From contig CAZVRZ010000033.1 in assembly GCA_964629965.1 (NCBI GenBank), positions 1 through 39,831 of the forward strand: a stretch of DNA of 39,831 bases, read 5' to 3'. Shown piece by piece: positions 24,927 to 32,974 of this stretch. Numbering within the stretch: position 1 is the first letter of the stretch; each line of letters opens with the position of its first letter. Origin of the DNA: CAZVRZ01 sp964629965. Its GTDB lineage: Bacteria > Chloroflexota > Anaerolineae > Anaerolineales > UBA4823. Made by a program: the position numbers and the translations under genes. A model generated the notes under the pieces. That model saw only the letters and a list, made by a program, of their open reading frames with translations. It ran no database searches and was not told where the DNA came from.

Positions 24927-26252
24927 GTGTTTGAAAACCTGACCGCAAGACTCGAGGAAGTTTTCAAGCAACTCCGCCGCCGTGGAAAGCTCTCGGAGGC
25001 GGATGTTGATGTTGCTATGCGCGAAGTGCGCATGGCGCTTTTGGAAGCAGATGTAAACTACGCTGTTGCCAAAGATTTCATCGGTCGTGTGCGAGAACGC
25101 TCCATCGGTCACGAGGTTTCGAAGGCGCTTAATCCGGGCCAGCAGGTTGTCAAGATCGTCAACGAGGAGTTGATTGCTACCCTGGGCGCGCCCGAGCCGC
25201 TCAACCTGAGTGGTCCCAAGCCCCGAGTGGTGATGTTGGTTGGGTTGCAAGGCTCTGGCAAGACAACGGCAGCCGGAAAGTTGGCTCGCCTGTTGCGAGC
25301 CCACGGCGAGCGAGTGATGCTGGTTGCATGCGACCCCTATCGCCCGGCAGCAGTAAAACAACTGCAAACGCTGGGGAACAGTTTGAATGTACCTGTACAT
25401 TACGAAGAAGGCACGCGGCCGCCCGAACTGGCTCATCAGGCCTTTGATAAAGCGCAAAAGGGCGGCTTCACTGTAGTTATCCTCGATACTGCCGGGCGTT
25501 CTCAGCTCGATGGTGAATTGATGAAAGAGCTGACCGATATCACCCGGCACGTGCAGCCAGCCGAAATTTTGCTGGTTGTGGACGCCATGATCGGTCAAGA
25601 AGCAGTCAACGTTGCTCGAGGTTTCCGCGATGCCATTCAGTTGACTGGTCTGATCCTTACCAAGATAGAAGGTGACGCACGCGGCGGCGCTGCCATCTCG
25701 ATCCGGTCGGTAACCGGTGTTCCCATCAAATTTCTAGGGACAGGCGAGGCCTTGGATGCCATCGAAGTATACGATCCAACCCGTCTTTCATCCCGCATCC
25801 TGGGAATGGGGGATATGATCGGCCTGATCGAACGCGCGGAGGCCAACTTCGATCAAGAAGTTGCTATGAAGCAAGCCGAAAAGCTGATGGCAGGCGAATT
25901 TTCTCTGGAAGATTTCTCCAATCAGCTTCGCCAGGTGCGCAAAATGGGACCGATTGCCCAAATTTTGGAAATGCTCCCCGGTGGCATGGGGCAGATGGCA
26001 CGCCAGATCAAGCCGGAAGACGCTGAAAAGCAGTTAAAAATGACCGAAGCCATCATCAACTCGATGACCACAATTGAGCGCCGCCGTCCCGACATCCTCA
26101 ATGCCAGCCGCCGAAGACGCATTGCCAGCGGCTCTGGCACGCAGGTGCAAGATGTCAATCGTCTCATCAAGCAGTACCGTGAGGCGCAAAAAATGTTTAA
26201 AACCTTAAAAAAATCAGGCGGGCGCGGCATCTCGCGCCTGTTTGGAGGTTAG
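24927..26252 (+). CDS. ffh: Signal recognition particle protein Ffh
   Basis: The 441-residue GTPase of the signal recognition particle, which binds signal sequences and SRP RNA and delivers ribosomes to FtsY. The N domain (about 1-90) is followed by the G domain with GLQGSGKTT at 106-114, DPYRPAA, DTAGRSQLD and TKIEGDARGG. The methionine-rich M domain (about 300-430) has MLPGG and the RNA-binding SGSGTQVQDVN. The start is GTG: no ATG lies nearby that keeps the N domain, and a strong promoter places transcription initiation almost at this codon. ffh lies directly upstream of rpsP as in many bacteria. A small terminator hairpin begins at its stop codon. Confidence 0.95.
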   Translation: MFENLTARLEEVFKQLRRRGKLSEADVDVAMREVRMALLEADVNYAVAKDFIGRVRERSIGHEVSKALNPGQQVVKIVNEELIATLGAPEPLNLSGPKPRVVMLVGLQGSGKTTAAGKLARLLRAHGERVMLVACDPYRPAAVKQLQTLGNSLNVPVHYEEGTRPPELAHQAFDKAQKGGFTVVILDTAGRSQLDGELMKELTDITRHVQPAEILLVVDAMIGQEAVNVARGFRDAIQLTGLILTKIEGDARGGAAISIRSVTGVPIKFLGTGEALDAIEVYDPTRLSSRILGMGDMIGLIERAEANFDQEVAMKQAEKLMAGEFSLEDFSNQLRQVRKMGPIAQILEMLPGGMGQMARQIKPEDAEKQLKMTEAIINSMTTIERRRPDILNASRRRRIASGSGTQVQDVNRLIKQYREAQKMFKTLKKSGGRGISRLFGG

Positions 26253-26269
26253 CAGATCGTCTGCTTTTT
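26251..26269 (+). terminator. Short intrinsic terminator after ffh
   Basis: AGCAGA-TCG-TCTGCT forms a perfect 6-bp hairpin overlapping the ffh stop codon and is followed by a run of five T. It probably ends part of the ffh transcription before rpsP. Confidence 0.6.
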
Positions 26270-26283
26270 GCTAGTGCACAACC

Positions 26284-26374
26284 AGGGGCAAGCGTTCCTT
26301 CAGCGCCCCTCAGTTCCTTGGTAGGTGGCTGGCGTATTGATTAACATCTATCAATTACAAGGAGTGTAACATCT
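26284..26374 (+). promoter_or_regulatory. Structured leader upstream of rpsP
   Basis: Two possible hairpins precede the S16 gene: AGGGGC/GCCCCT (26284-26289 with 26305-26310) and ATTGAT/ATCAAT (26336-26341 with 26350-26355). The 10-mer TAACATCTAT occurs twice (26342 and 26367), the second copy running into the start codon. AAGGAG at about 26359-26364 is the ribosome site. It may be an autoregulatory leader; I know of no matching described element. Confidence 0.35.
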
Positions 26375-26719
26375 ATGGTTCGTATTCGCTTGCGCCGCAT
26401 TGGCGCTAAAAGACAACCCAGCTACCGTCTCGTCGCCGCCGACTCGGAACATCCACGTGATGGTCGCTTCCTGGAAATCCTCGGTTTTTACAACCCGCGC
26501 ACCAATCCGGAAACCGTTTCCATCAAGGAAGATCGGGTTTACGATTGGATCAGCCGAGGCGCCAAACCGACCGAGTCTGTGGAGCGTATTTTGAAAACCG
26601 TTGGTACTTTGGATCGATACAGCCGGCTCAAGGCTGGCGAAGCCGTCGAAACCTTGCTGGCAGAAGCCGAGCAGGCCCAAGCCGCTCGCATCGTTAGCCC
26701 CAAGACCGGCCGCTCATAA
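26375..26719 (+). CDS. rpsP: 30S ribosomal protein S16
   Basis: A 114-residue small-subunit protein. The first 80 residues are typical S16 (MVRIRLRRIGAKRQPSYRLV, GRFLEILGFYNP, DRVYDWISRGAKPT). A tail of about 30 residues rich in Ala and Glu goes beyond the usual 80-90 residues of the family; such tails occur in several phyla. AAGGAG lies about 10 bases ahead of the ATG. First gene of an rpsP-khpA-rimM run. The trmD and rplS genes that commonly complete this operon are absent here. Confidence 0.95.
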   Translation: MVRIRLRRIGAKRQPSYRLVAADSEHPRDGRFLEILGFYNPRTNPETVSIKEDRVYDWISRGAKPTESVERILKTVGTLDRYSRLKAGEAVETLLAEAEQAQAARIVSPKTGRS

Positions 26720-26775
26720 GAATAATCGTTGCGACACGTCACAACGATCAGCCGATATTTAACGGGGAGGCTGTT

Positions 26776-27012
26776 TTGATAGAGCTCATTGAGTTTATTG
26801 CCAGTTCGCTGGTACATGACCCGAGTAAAGTTAACGTTTCTCAATCTCGCCGAGGCCCTGAGACCATCATCAAGCTCCGTGTCGCCAAAGAAGACATGGG
26901 ACGAGTGATCGGTAAAAGCGGTCGAGTAGCGGGCGCGATGCGCATCTTGCTCAACGTGGCTGCTGCTCGCGCCAACAAACAGGCTTCTTTGGATATCGAA
27001 GAGCCGCGATGA
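26776..27012 (+). CDS. khpA: KhpA-type KH-domain RNA-binding protein
   Basis: A 78-residue single KH-domain protein with the GxxG loop in VIGKSGR at about 45-51. Family members bind RNA, often with KhpB, and are usually encoded between rpsP and rimM, as here. The start is TTG at 26776: GGGGAGG sits 5 bases upstream and no ATG is available. It overlaps rimM by 4 bases (ATGA). Confidence 0.92.
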   Translation: MIELIEFIASSLVHDPSKVNVSQSRRGPETIIKLRVAKEDMGRVIGKSGRVAGAMRILLNVAAARANKQASLDIEEPR

Positions 27013-27593
27013 CTGGTCCTCAAAAACCAGATCAATCCAATCCATCTGCAGGCTCGCCAGGCAATGGCGAGCCTGCCTACTTAGCTGTTGGTAAGCTGCA
27101 CCGGCCTCACGGTGTGCATGGTGAAATCGTCATGGAAGTGCTGACGGATTTCCCAGAGCGCCTGGTAACAGATATGCGGCTCTACGTTGGGCCAGAATAC
27201 AAGCCGCTTACGCTGCGCCAGCGCCGTTGGCACCGAGATCTCCTTCTGGTAACCTTCGAAGGCTACAATACGCCAGAAGAAATAAGCGTTTTCCGCAACC
27301 ACTTTCTTTTCGTACTCGCCGAGGATCGCCCACCATTACCTGCCGGTGAATACTATCACCACCAGCTAATAGGGATGCTGGTATTCGATGAAACCGGTGC
27401 AGCCTTGGGAACGATTTACGAAATCCTTACAACCGGCGCAAATGACGTTCTGGTCGTCCGCCCGCAGGCCGGTAGTGACATTCTCCTACCGATGATCAAT
27501 GATGTGGTATTAGATATCGACCTGGTACAGCAGCGGGTGCAAGTACATGTTTTGCCTGGTCTCTTGCCTGACGAGACCAAGAACAAATCATAG
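27009..27593 (+). CDS. rimM: Ribosome maturation factor RimM
   Basis: A 194-residue 30S assembly factor that binds S19. The N-terminal barrel starts at about residue 24 (YLAVGKLHRPHGVHGEI) and the C-terminal PRC-barrel covers about 113-185 (HQLIGMLVFD, ANDVLVV, LLPMINDVV). Residues 1-22 are a non-conserved polar extension. The DNA coding for its end contains a perfect 10-bp hairpin, so the biological start could be later, but the ATG overlaps the khpA stop and is the best choice. trmD, its usual neighbour, is missing. Confidence 0.93.
   Translation: MTGPQKPDQSNPSAGSPGNGEPAYLAVGKLHRPHGVHGEIVMEVLTDFPERLVTDMRLYVGPEYKPLTLRQRRWHRDLLLVTFEGYNTPEEISVFRNHFLFVLAEDRPPLPAGEYYHHQLIGMLVFDETGAALGTIYEILTTGANDVLVVRPQAGSDILLPMINDVVLDIDLVQQRVQVHVLPGLLPDETKNKS
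27050..27074. repeat. Perfect 10-bp hairpin inside the 5' end of rimM
   Basis: AGGCTCGCCA and TGGCGAGCCT are exact reverse complements around a 5-base loop. They code for the non-conserved N-terminal extension of RimM, so protein constraint does not explain the symmetry. It could be a small palindromic repeat element inserted in frame, or an RNA structure that lowers RimM translation relative to KhpA. Confidence 0.75.
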
Positions 27594-27625
27594 CCGAGCT
27601 TCCTTCATTATAAGTAAAACTAACA

Positions 27626-27654
27626 TTGCCTATCAGGCCGATTAGTGGTATAAA
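27626..27654 (+). promoter_or_regulatory. dprA promoter, predicted leaderless
   Basis: TTGCCT (27626-27631), 17 bases, TATAAA (27649-27654). Transcription should begin near 27661, two bases before the dprA ATG at 27663, which has no Shine-Dalgarno. Confidence 0.6.
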
Positions 27655-27662
27655 GCGCACTA

Positions 27663-28778
27663 ATGGATAATTCCAAGCTATATTGGATCGGTTTCAATTT
27701 CGTCAAAGGGATTGGCTCTGTGCGCTTCAAGGCGCTATTAGATTATTTTGGCGATCCTGCCATTGCCTGGGCTGCGCCTGCCGACGCTCTGCGAAATGCC
27801 GGCCTGGGCGAAAAGACGATTGAGAACTTGCTTCAAATCCGCAAGCAAATCTCCCTGGAAAAAACTTGGGGAAAGATACAAAGCCTCGGTATCCAGGTTT
27901 TGACATGGGAAGACGAAACCTATCCACGTCACCTTAAAGAGATTGATCAGCCGCCGCCAGTACTGTATGTGCGTGGCAACCTGCTACCAGAAGATGACTG
28001 GGCCGTTGCCATCGTAGGCACCCGCCGGGTGACTGCCTATGGACGCCAGGCAGCCGAGGAAATCGCTTCTACGCTGGCGCGCAACGGCATCACCATTGTC
28101 AGCGGATTGGCCCGCGGCGTGGATGTGATCGCTCACCAGGCTGCTCTGAATGCCGGTGGGCGCACCCTTGCCGTTCTGGGCTGCGGCGTGGACCGCATTT
28201 ACCCGCCTGAACATCGCAAGATTGCCGAAGATATTTGCTTACAAGGAGCAGTTGTGAGTGATTATCCTCCTGGCACGCCGCCCGACAGTACCAACTTTCC
28301 TCCGCGCAACCGCATCATATCCGGTCTCTCGCTAGCTGTAGTTGTGGTAGAGGCCGGTGACACCAGCGGAGCGTTGATCACTTCCACTTTTGCCGCCGAG
28401 CAAGGCAGAGATGTCTTTGCGCTTCCTGGCAGCATTTATGCACCGCAAAGTAAAGGAACCAACCGCCTGATTCAGCAGGGCGCTATTCCCCTGTTGGGTC
28501 CACAGGATGTGCTCGAGAATCTCAATCTGACAATGGTCACCGAGCATCGTTCTGCGCGTGCACTGCTGCCCAACGATCCAACAGAAGCCAGGCTCTATGG
28601 TGTTTTAGGTTCCGAGCCCGTGCACATCGATGAGATCCGGGCGCAGACCGATATGCCGATCGAACAGGTAGCTGCCACGCTGACCATGATGGAACTGAAA
28701 GGGTTTATCCGGCAGGTGGGTGGAATGCAATATGTAGCTATACGAGAACCGCGAGAAGATTACCGCATTGAAGGCTAG
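27663..28778 (+). CDS. dprA: DNA-processing protein DprA
   Basis: A 371-residue protein that loads RecA onto incoming single-stranded DNA during natural transformation. An N-terminal helical/HhH region (about 1-75) is followed by the Rossmann-like core (about 85-300) with AIVGTRRVTAYG, SGLARGVDVIAH, CGVDRIYPPEH, FPPRNRIISGLS and ALPGS, and a C-terminal winged helix (about 305-365). Length is normal for DprA. It lies 46 bases upstream of topA, a common pairing. No competence pilus or ComEC gene is in the window, so natural competence cannot be claimed from this alone. Confidence 0.95.
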   Translation: MDNSKLYWIGFNFVKGIGSVRFKALLDYFGDPAIAWAAPADALRNAGLGEKTIENLLQIRKQISLEKTWGKIQSLGIQVLTWEDETYPRHLKEIDQPPPVLYVRGNLLPEDDWAVAIVGTRRVTAYGRQAAEEIASTLARNGITIVSGLARGVDVIAHQAALNAGGRTLAVLGCGVDRIYPPEHRKIAEDICLQGAVVSDYPPGTPPDSTNFPPRNRIISGLSLAVVVVEAGDTSGALITSTFAAEQGRDVFALPGSIYAPQSKGTNRLIQQGAIPLLGPQDVLENLNLTMVTEHRSARALLPNDPTEARLYGVLGSEPVHIDEIRAQTDMPIEQVAATLTMMELKGFIRQVGGMQYVAIREPREDYRIEG

Positions 28779-28824
28779 GGAAGCATAAATATGCTAACCA
28801 ACAACTATATAGAGGAGGCTATCC

Positions 28825-31125
28825 TTGGAAGCTTACTGCGTCAAATGTAAAACAAAACGCGAGGTCATAGATCCCAAACCCGTATTCACAGATAACGGAG
28901 CACCGGCTACTCAAGGCATTTGCCCGGAATGCGGCTGCAAGATGTTCCGCATGGGACCCACAGATGCCCATGTAGGCATGATCGCGCCGCCCAAGGGCTC
29001 TCATCGTAAAGGCAAGCTGGTGATTGTCGAGTCGCCTGCCAAAGCTCGCACGGTGGGTCGTTTCCTGGGCAAAGGCTACACCGTCAAGGCCTCGGTGGGG
29101 CATGTGCGCGACCTGCTGCGCTCGCAGCTATCTGTTGATGTGGACAACGATTTCACCCCTAAGTACCGCGTGCCAAAAGAGAAGCGCCAGGTGGTCAATG
29201 AATTAAAAGACCTTTCCAAGAACGCAGCCGAGATTTACCTGGCAACCGATCCCGATCGCGAAGGCGAAGCGATTGCCTGGCACTTGATGGAAGCCGCCAA
29301 GATCGAACCCAAGATCACCCAACGCGTGGTCTTTCACGAGATCACCGAGCCGGCCGTGGCAGATGCCTTTGCCCACCCTCGCCAGATCAATATGGAACTG
29401 GTAGATGCCCAACAAGCACGCCGAATTTTAGATCGACTGGTAGGCTACAATCTGAGCCCGTTATTATGGCGCAAAGTGCGCGGCCGCCTGTCTGCCGGGC
29501 GCGTCCAGTCTGTGGCACTGCGCCTGATCGTAGAACGAGAACGTGAGATCGAGGCCTTCACGCCGGTAGAATATTGGTCGCTGGCAGCCGAATTCCGCCC
29601 GCAAGGGCTCAAAGAAAGCTTTGTGGCCAAGCTGGCGCGCATAAATAGCGAAGAACCCGTGCTAAATAACGAGGCCGACGTTAAGCCGATCCTGGAAGCG
29701 ATGGAAAAAGCCGCTTACACCATCTCCCGCATCAAGCACGGTGAACGCCGCCGCAAGCCATCTGCACCTTTCACCACCAGCACTCTTCAACAAGAAGCCT
29801 CCCGCCGCCTGAGCTATACTGCCCGCCGAACAATGGCATTGGCCCAACAGCTTTACGAAGGTATTGACCTGGGGGAAGGCAGCGTTGGCCTGATCACTTA
29901 TATGCGCACCGATTCGACCAACGTTTCCGAACTGGCCCAGGCAGAAACCCGCCAGTTCATCAGCGAGCGCTATGGCGAGGGTTTCTTACCCGCCGAGGCG
30001 CCGAAATACCAGACCAAGGCACGTGGCGCACAGGAAGCCCACGAAGCTATCCGGCCCACCTCGGTGCTGCGCCAGCCGCAAATGATCAAAGAGTTTCTGA
30101 CACGCGACCAGTTCCGTCTCTATCAACTTGTATGGCAGCGCTTCGTTGCCTCACAGATGGAAGTTGCCGTGTTCGATACACTCTCGGTCGAGGTCACCGG
30201 CATCGCTCCAGGTCATGAGTTCCTGTTACGCGCCGCCGGCTCGGCAGTAAAATTCGTGGGATTCCTGGTTGTTTATGAAGAAGCAAAGGATGAAGATCAG
30301 GCTCCAGAAGAAGAGGACACCCGCATCCCAGCAGGCATCGAAGAAGGCCAGGTACAACGACTGGTGAAATTGTTGCCCGAGCAACATTTCACCCAGCCCC
30401 CGCCGCGTTTTTCCGAAGCCACCCTGGTGCGCACCCTGGAAGAAAACGGCATCGGCCGTCCATCTACGTATGCACCCATCCTGGCAACTTTACAGGCGCG
30501 CAACTACGTAGTACGCGATAATAAGCGGTTAACCCCCACCGAAACAGGCCTGGTGGTCAATGACCTGATCAGTCAGCACTTCCCCAACATCGTGGATACC
30601 GATTTCACCGCCCGCATGGAAGAGAGCCTGGACAAGATCGCATCAGGCAATGAAAAATGGGTCAATACAATCCGAGAATTTTATGGACCATTTGCACTAC
30701 AGGTGCAGCGCGCAGAAGCTGAAATGCCTGAGATGAAAACCGGGCCAGAACCCATCGGCCGCGCCTGCCCGGACTGCGGAAAGGAACTGGTCATCCGTTG
30801 GGGCCGCTATGGAAAATTCATCAGTTGCAGCGGCTTTCCAGACTGCCGACACACCGAGGCCTGGCTGGAAAAGATTGGCGTCACCTGCCCCAAAGATGGA
30901 GGCGATGTGGTCGAGCGCAAGACCCGCAAGAATCGCATCTTCTACGGCTGCGCCAACTATCCCGCCTGCGATTTCACCTCCTGGAAAAAGCCCATCACCA
31001 CACCCTGCCCGGCTTGCCATGGAATGCTGGTGACCGCCAAGAAAAACGAGGTGCAGTGCCTGGCGTGCGAAGAGACTTTCACTTTGGACAGCGTGACGGT
31101 TGAAGAAAATGTACAGGTAGAATGA
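28825..31125 (+). CDS. topA: DNA topoisomerase I with an extra N-terminal zinc ribbon
   Basis: A 766-residue type IA topoisomerase that relaxes negative supercoils. It opens with a DUF5679-like zinc ribbon (about 1-44; C5-x2-C8 and C33-x2-C36) not present in E. coli TopA. The Toprim domain begins at about 64 with LVIVESPAKA and has DPDREGE at 142-148. The catalytic Tyr359 is in GLITYMRTDST. The C-terminus carries three 4-Cys zinc motifs (CPDC...C...C; CPKDGGD...C...C; CPAC...CLAC). The start is TTG: GAGGAGG lies 7 bases upstream, and starting later would remove the zinc ribbon. Follows dprA by 46 bases. Confidence 0.94.
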   Translation: MEAYCVKCKTKREVIDPKPVFTDNGAPATQGICPECGCKMFRMGPTDAHVGMIAPPKGSHRKGKLVIVESPAKARTVGRFLGKGYTVKASVGHVRDLLRSQLSVDVDNDFTPKYRVPKEKRQVVNELKDLSKNAAEIYLATDPDREGEAIAWHLMEAAKIEPKITQRVVFHEITEPAVADAFAHPRQINMELVDAQQARRILDRLVGYNLSPLLWRKVRGRLSAGRVQSVALRLIVEREREIEAFTPVEYWSLAAEFRPQGLKESFVAKLARINSEEPVLNNEADVKPILEAMEKAAYTISRIKHGERRRKPSAPFTTSTLQQEASRRLSYTARRTMALAQQLYEGIDLGEGSVGLITYMRTDSTNVSELAQAETRQFISERYGEGFLPAEAPKYQTKARGAQEAHEAIRPTSVLRQPQMIKEFLTRDQFRLYQLVWQRFVASQMEVAVFDTLSVEVTGIAPGHEFLLRAAGSAVKFVGFLVVYEEAKDEDQAPEEEDTRIPAGIEEGQVQRLVKLLPEQHFTQPPPRFSEATLVRTLEENGIGRPSTYAPILATLQARNYVVRDNKRLTPTETGLVVNDLISQHFPNIVDTDFTARMEESLDKIASGNEKWVNTIREFYGPFALQVQRAEAEMPEMKTGPEPIGRACPDCGKELVIRWGRYGKFISCSGFPDCRHTEAWLEKIGVTCPKDGGDVVERKTRKNRIFYGCANYPACDFTSWKKPITTPCPACHGMLVTAKKNEVQCLACEETFTLDSVTVEENVQVE

Positions 31126-31134
31126 CAGTTTCCT

Positions 31135-31160
31135 GGCATAAGTCTTGCACCATTTATGCC
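31135..31160 (+). other. Inverted repeat after topA
   Basis: GGCATAA (31135-31141) and TTATGCC (31154-31160) are perfect 7-bp arms with a 12-base loop, 10 bases after the topA stop. No T-run follows, so it may be a factor-dependent end or mRNA-stabilising stem and is not called an intrinsic terminator. Confidence 0.4.
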
Positions 31161-31187
31161 CAAGGAATAAAAAGGAAAACGAAAACA

Positions 31188-31229
31188 CTCTTGACAAGAG
31201 TTGCATATTTTCCAACTATGATCTAAAAT
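31188..31229 (+). promoter_or_regulatory. Promoter region of the two-TM protein, with a palindrome over the -35
   Basis: A consensus TTGACA at 31191-31196 sits inside the perfect odd palindrome CTCTTG-A-CAAGAG (31188-31200). A -10 could be TATGAT (31217-31222, long 20-base spacer), or TAAAAT (31224-31229) paired with TTGCAT (31201-31206, 17-base spacer). The start codon is about 90 bases downstream. Confidence 0.45.
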
Positions 31230-31319
31230 ATTAAGAACTGTTGGGCTAGAGTAATCGTTAACAACCGTGGCTGTTTGCCTGGTTCTATTCATACAAGTTT
31301 CAAGTTCGGAGTGATCAAT

Positions 31320-32324
31320 ATGGAAGCTATCCGTGAACAAATCAAGAAACCCCTGGTTGCAGGTGTGATCGGCTTTGTAGTTGGTCTTTTTATTGGACTG
31401 GTGATATTAGGATGGGGGCTGTGGCCTGTCAAATGGACAGATGCATCCGCCGCATCTCTCCGCGAAGATCTACGAACAGACTATGCTCGTATGGCTATTG
31501 ACTCCTTTCGGGTGAACAACGATGTCTTTGAGGCCAAGGAACGTTGGGACGAGCTGGGCGAAGCCGCCCCTGCTGCTTTACAGGCGGTCAAAGAAAACCC
31601 CAAGAACCTGCCGGTGGAAGCAATCAATGCTTTCAGCAGCGCCGTGCAGCCCCAGGCGGCTGCCCAGTTAACCCCTGGCGTAGTAAAAACTGAGCAGGCA
31701 GACGAAGGCGAAAAACGTAGCCCGCTGGTCACCGCACTGATGATCATGTGTGGACTGACCGTACTGTTGGCCCTGGCTTTTGGCGCTTTCTACTTCTTGC
31801 GTGGACGCACCGGTCCTCTGGTGAAAACACCCGCTATGGAAGCCCAGGAAGCCGCTCGCCAGGCTGAGTGGACTGATTACGAATCAACCGGGCAGGAAAA
31901 GCCTATCGCCCAATTCATGGCATCCTACAAGCTCGGCGATGATCTGTTCGATGAGTCCTTCAGCATCGACTCCCCCACCGGCGAGTTCCTGGGCGAGTGT
32001 GGAGTGGGCATCTCCGAAACCATCGGCGTAGGTGACCCAAAGAAAGTCACCAGCTTCGAGGTCTGGCTGTTTGACAAGAACGATATCCAGACCGTAACCA
32101 AAGTGCTGATGAGCGAACATGCTTACTCGGATGAAGCGCTGCGCCAGCGTCTATCGGCAAAAGGCGAGCCAGTACCCTTGGCGCCAAACAGCCAGGTAGT
32201 CTTACAAACTGCCACCCTGCGCTTAACGGCACGCGTGGTAGATCAGAAATATGGCGAAGGTGCTTTGCCTGAGAACAGCTTCTTCGAAAGCTTGATCCTG
32301 GAGCTTGCTATCTGGCAAATCTAA
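31320..32324 (+). CDS. Two-TM membrane protein of unknown function
   Basis: A 334-residue protein I do not recognise. One hydrophobic segment lies at about residues 12-33 (GVIGFVVGLFIGLVILGWGL) and a second at about 140-162. The roughly 105 residues between them are probably outside and rich in Ala/Glu. After the second segment come about 170 residues that look globular and cytoplasmic (repeated ASYKLGDD, TGEFLGECGV, SFEVWLFDKNDIQT). The ATG at 31320 has GGAGTGAT about 6 bases upstream; the frame is open to 31275 but without a ribosome site. It ends at a strong terminator and converges with greA. It may be lineage-specific. No catalytic motif seen. Confidence 0.75.
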   Translation: MEAIREQIKKPLVAGVIGFVVGLFIGLVILGWGLWPVKWTDASAASLREDLRTDYARMAIDSFRVNNDVFEAKERWDELGEAAPAALQAVKENPKNLPVEAINAFSSAVQPQAAAQLTPGVVKTEQADEGEKRSPLVTALMIMCGLTVLLALAFGAFYFLRGRTGPLVKTPAMEAQEAARQAEWTDYESTGQEKPIAQFMASYKLGDDLFDESFSIDSPTGEFLGECGVGISETIGVGDPKKVTSFEVWLFDKNDIQTVTKVLMSEHAYSDEALRQRLSAKGEPVPLAPNSQVVLQTATLRLTARVVDQKYGEGALPENSFFESLILELAIWQI

Positions 32325-32368
32325 CGGTCGTTTCACCCGATCGGTGGATAAACTCTGTAATGAATAAC

Positions 32369-32416
32369 AACAAGGGGCTGCTCCTTTTTAGGGGCAGCCC
32401 CTTGTGCTTTGTTTTT
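32369..32416. terminator. Strong bidirectional intrinsic terminator
   Basis: ACAAGGGGCTGCTCC pairs with GGGGCAGCCCCTTGT around TTTTTA, giving a stem of about 15 bp with one G-T pair, followed by GCTTTGTTTTT. It lies between the convergent two-TM gene and greA. The reverse strand also has a T-rich stretch (TTGTTATT), so it can serve both. Confidence 0.9.
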
Positions 32417-32426
32417 CCGCGCGTTC

Positions 32427-32900
32427 TTATTCGATCTTGAGTATTTTCAGGAAAAGCTTACCGCCGGGGGTTTGCACTTCTACCCGATCTCCAACCTTCT
32501 TGCCCAACAATGCATGTCCCACAGGCGACTCGTTCGAGATGCGCCCATTACGCGGATCTGCCTCTTTTGCGCCAACCATGTAATAGACATCCGGTGGATA
32601 ATCTTCTTCCTGAACCGTGACAGTCACTCCCACCTGCACCGTATCACGCTTAACCTCAGTCGGGTCAACGATCTGGGCATTTTGCAGAGTATACTCCAGC
32701 TCCTGGATGCGGCCTTCCAAAAAGCCCTGATCTTCCTTGGCCTTATGATAATCCGCATTCTCAGAAAGATCGCCCATCTGGATCGCGTCGCGCAGGCGCT
32801 TGGCGATCGTTTCGCGCTCGGGACCTTTCAAGCGCTTCAATTCATTGCGCATTTGCTGCGCTCCTTCGGTAGTCAGGTACGGCGTCTCAGGCATAGCCAT
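32427..32900 (-). CDS. greA: Transcription elongation factor GreA
   Basis: A 157-residue factor that rescues backtracked RNA polymerase by stimulating transcript cleavage. The N-terminal coiled coil (about 8-78) has the acidic tip in GDLSENADYH, and the C-terminal FKBP-like domain (about 85-157) has ISNESPVGHALLGKKVGD. The length matches the family. GGGAG precedes the ATG by about 5 bases. It ends just inside the bidirectional terminator. The dGTPase stop is 74 bases upstream, so the two may be co-transcribed. Confidence 0.96.
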   Translation of the reverse strand: MAMPETPYLTTEGAQQMRNELKRLKGPERETIAKRLRDAIQMGDLSENADYHKAKEDQGFLEGRIQELEYTLQNAQIVDPTEVKRDTVQVGVTVTVQEEDYPPDVYYMVGAKEADPRNGRISNESPVGHALLGKKVGDRVEVQTPGGKLFLKILKIE

Positions 32901-32974
32901 TAGTCTCCCAATAATAATAGTGCTACCCCGGCAGTTTCCTGCAAGGATATCGATATATCACAAACCCACAACGA

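Noticed and set aside
24912..25598. A 228-codon minus-strand frame opposite ffh
   Set aside because: Antisense to conserved SRP GTPase motifs and without any protein-like features; a shadow frame.
26720..27600. Complete rpsP-rimM-trmD-rplS operon
   Set aside because: Only rpsP, khpA and rimM are present; dprA follows with its own promoter and neither trmD nor rplS is in the window.
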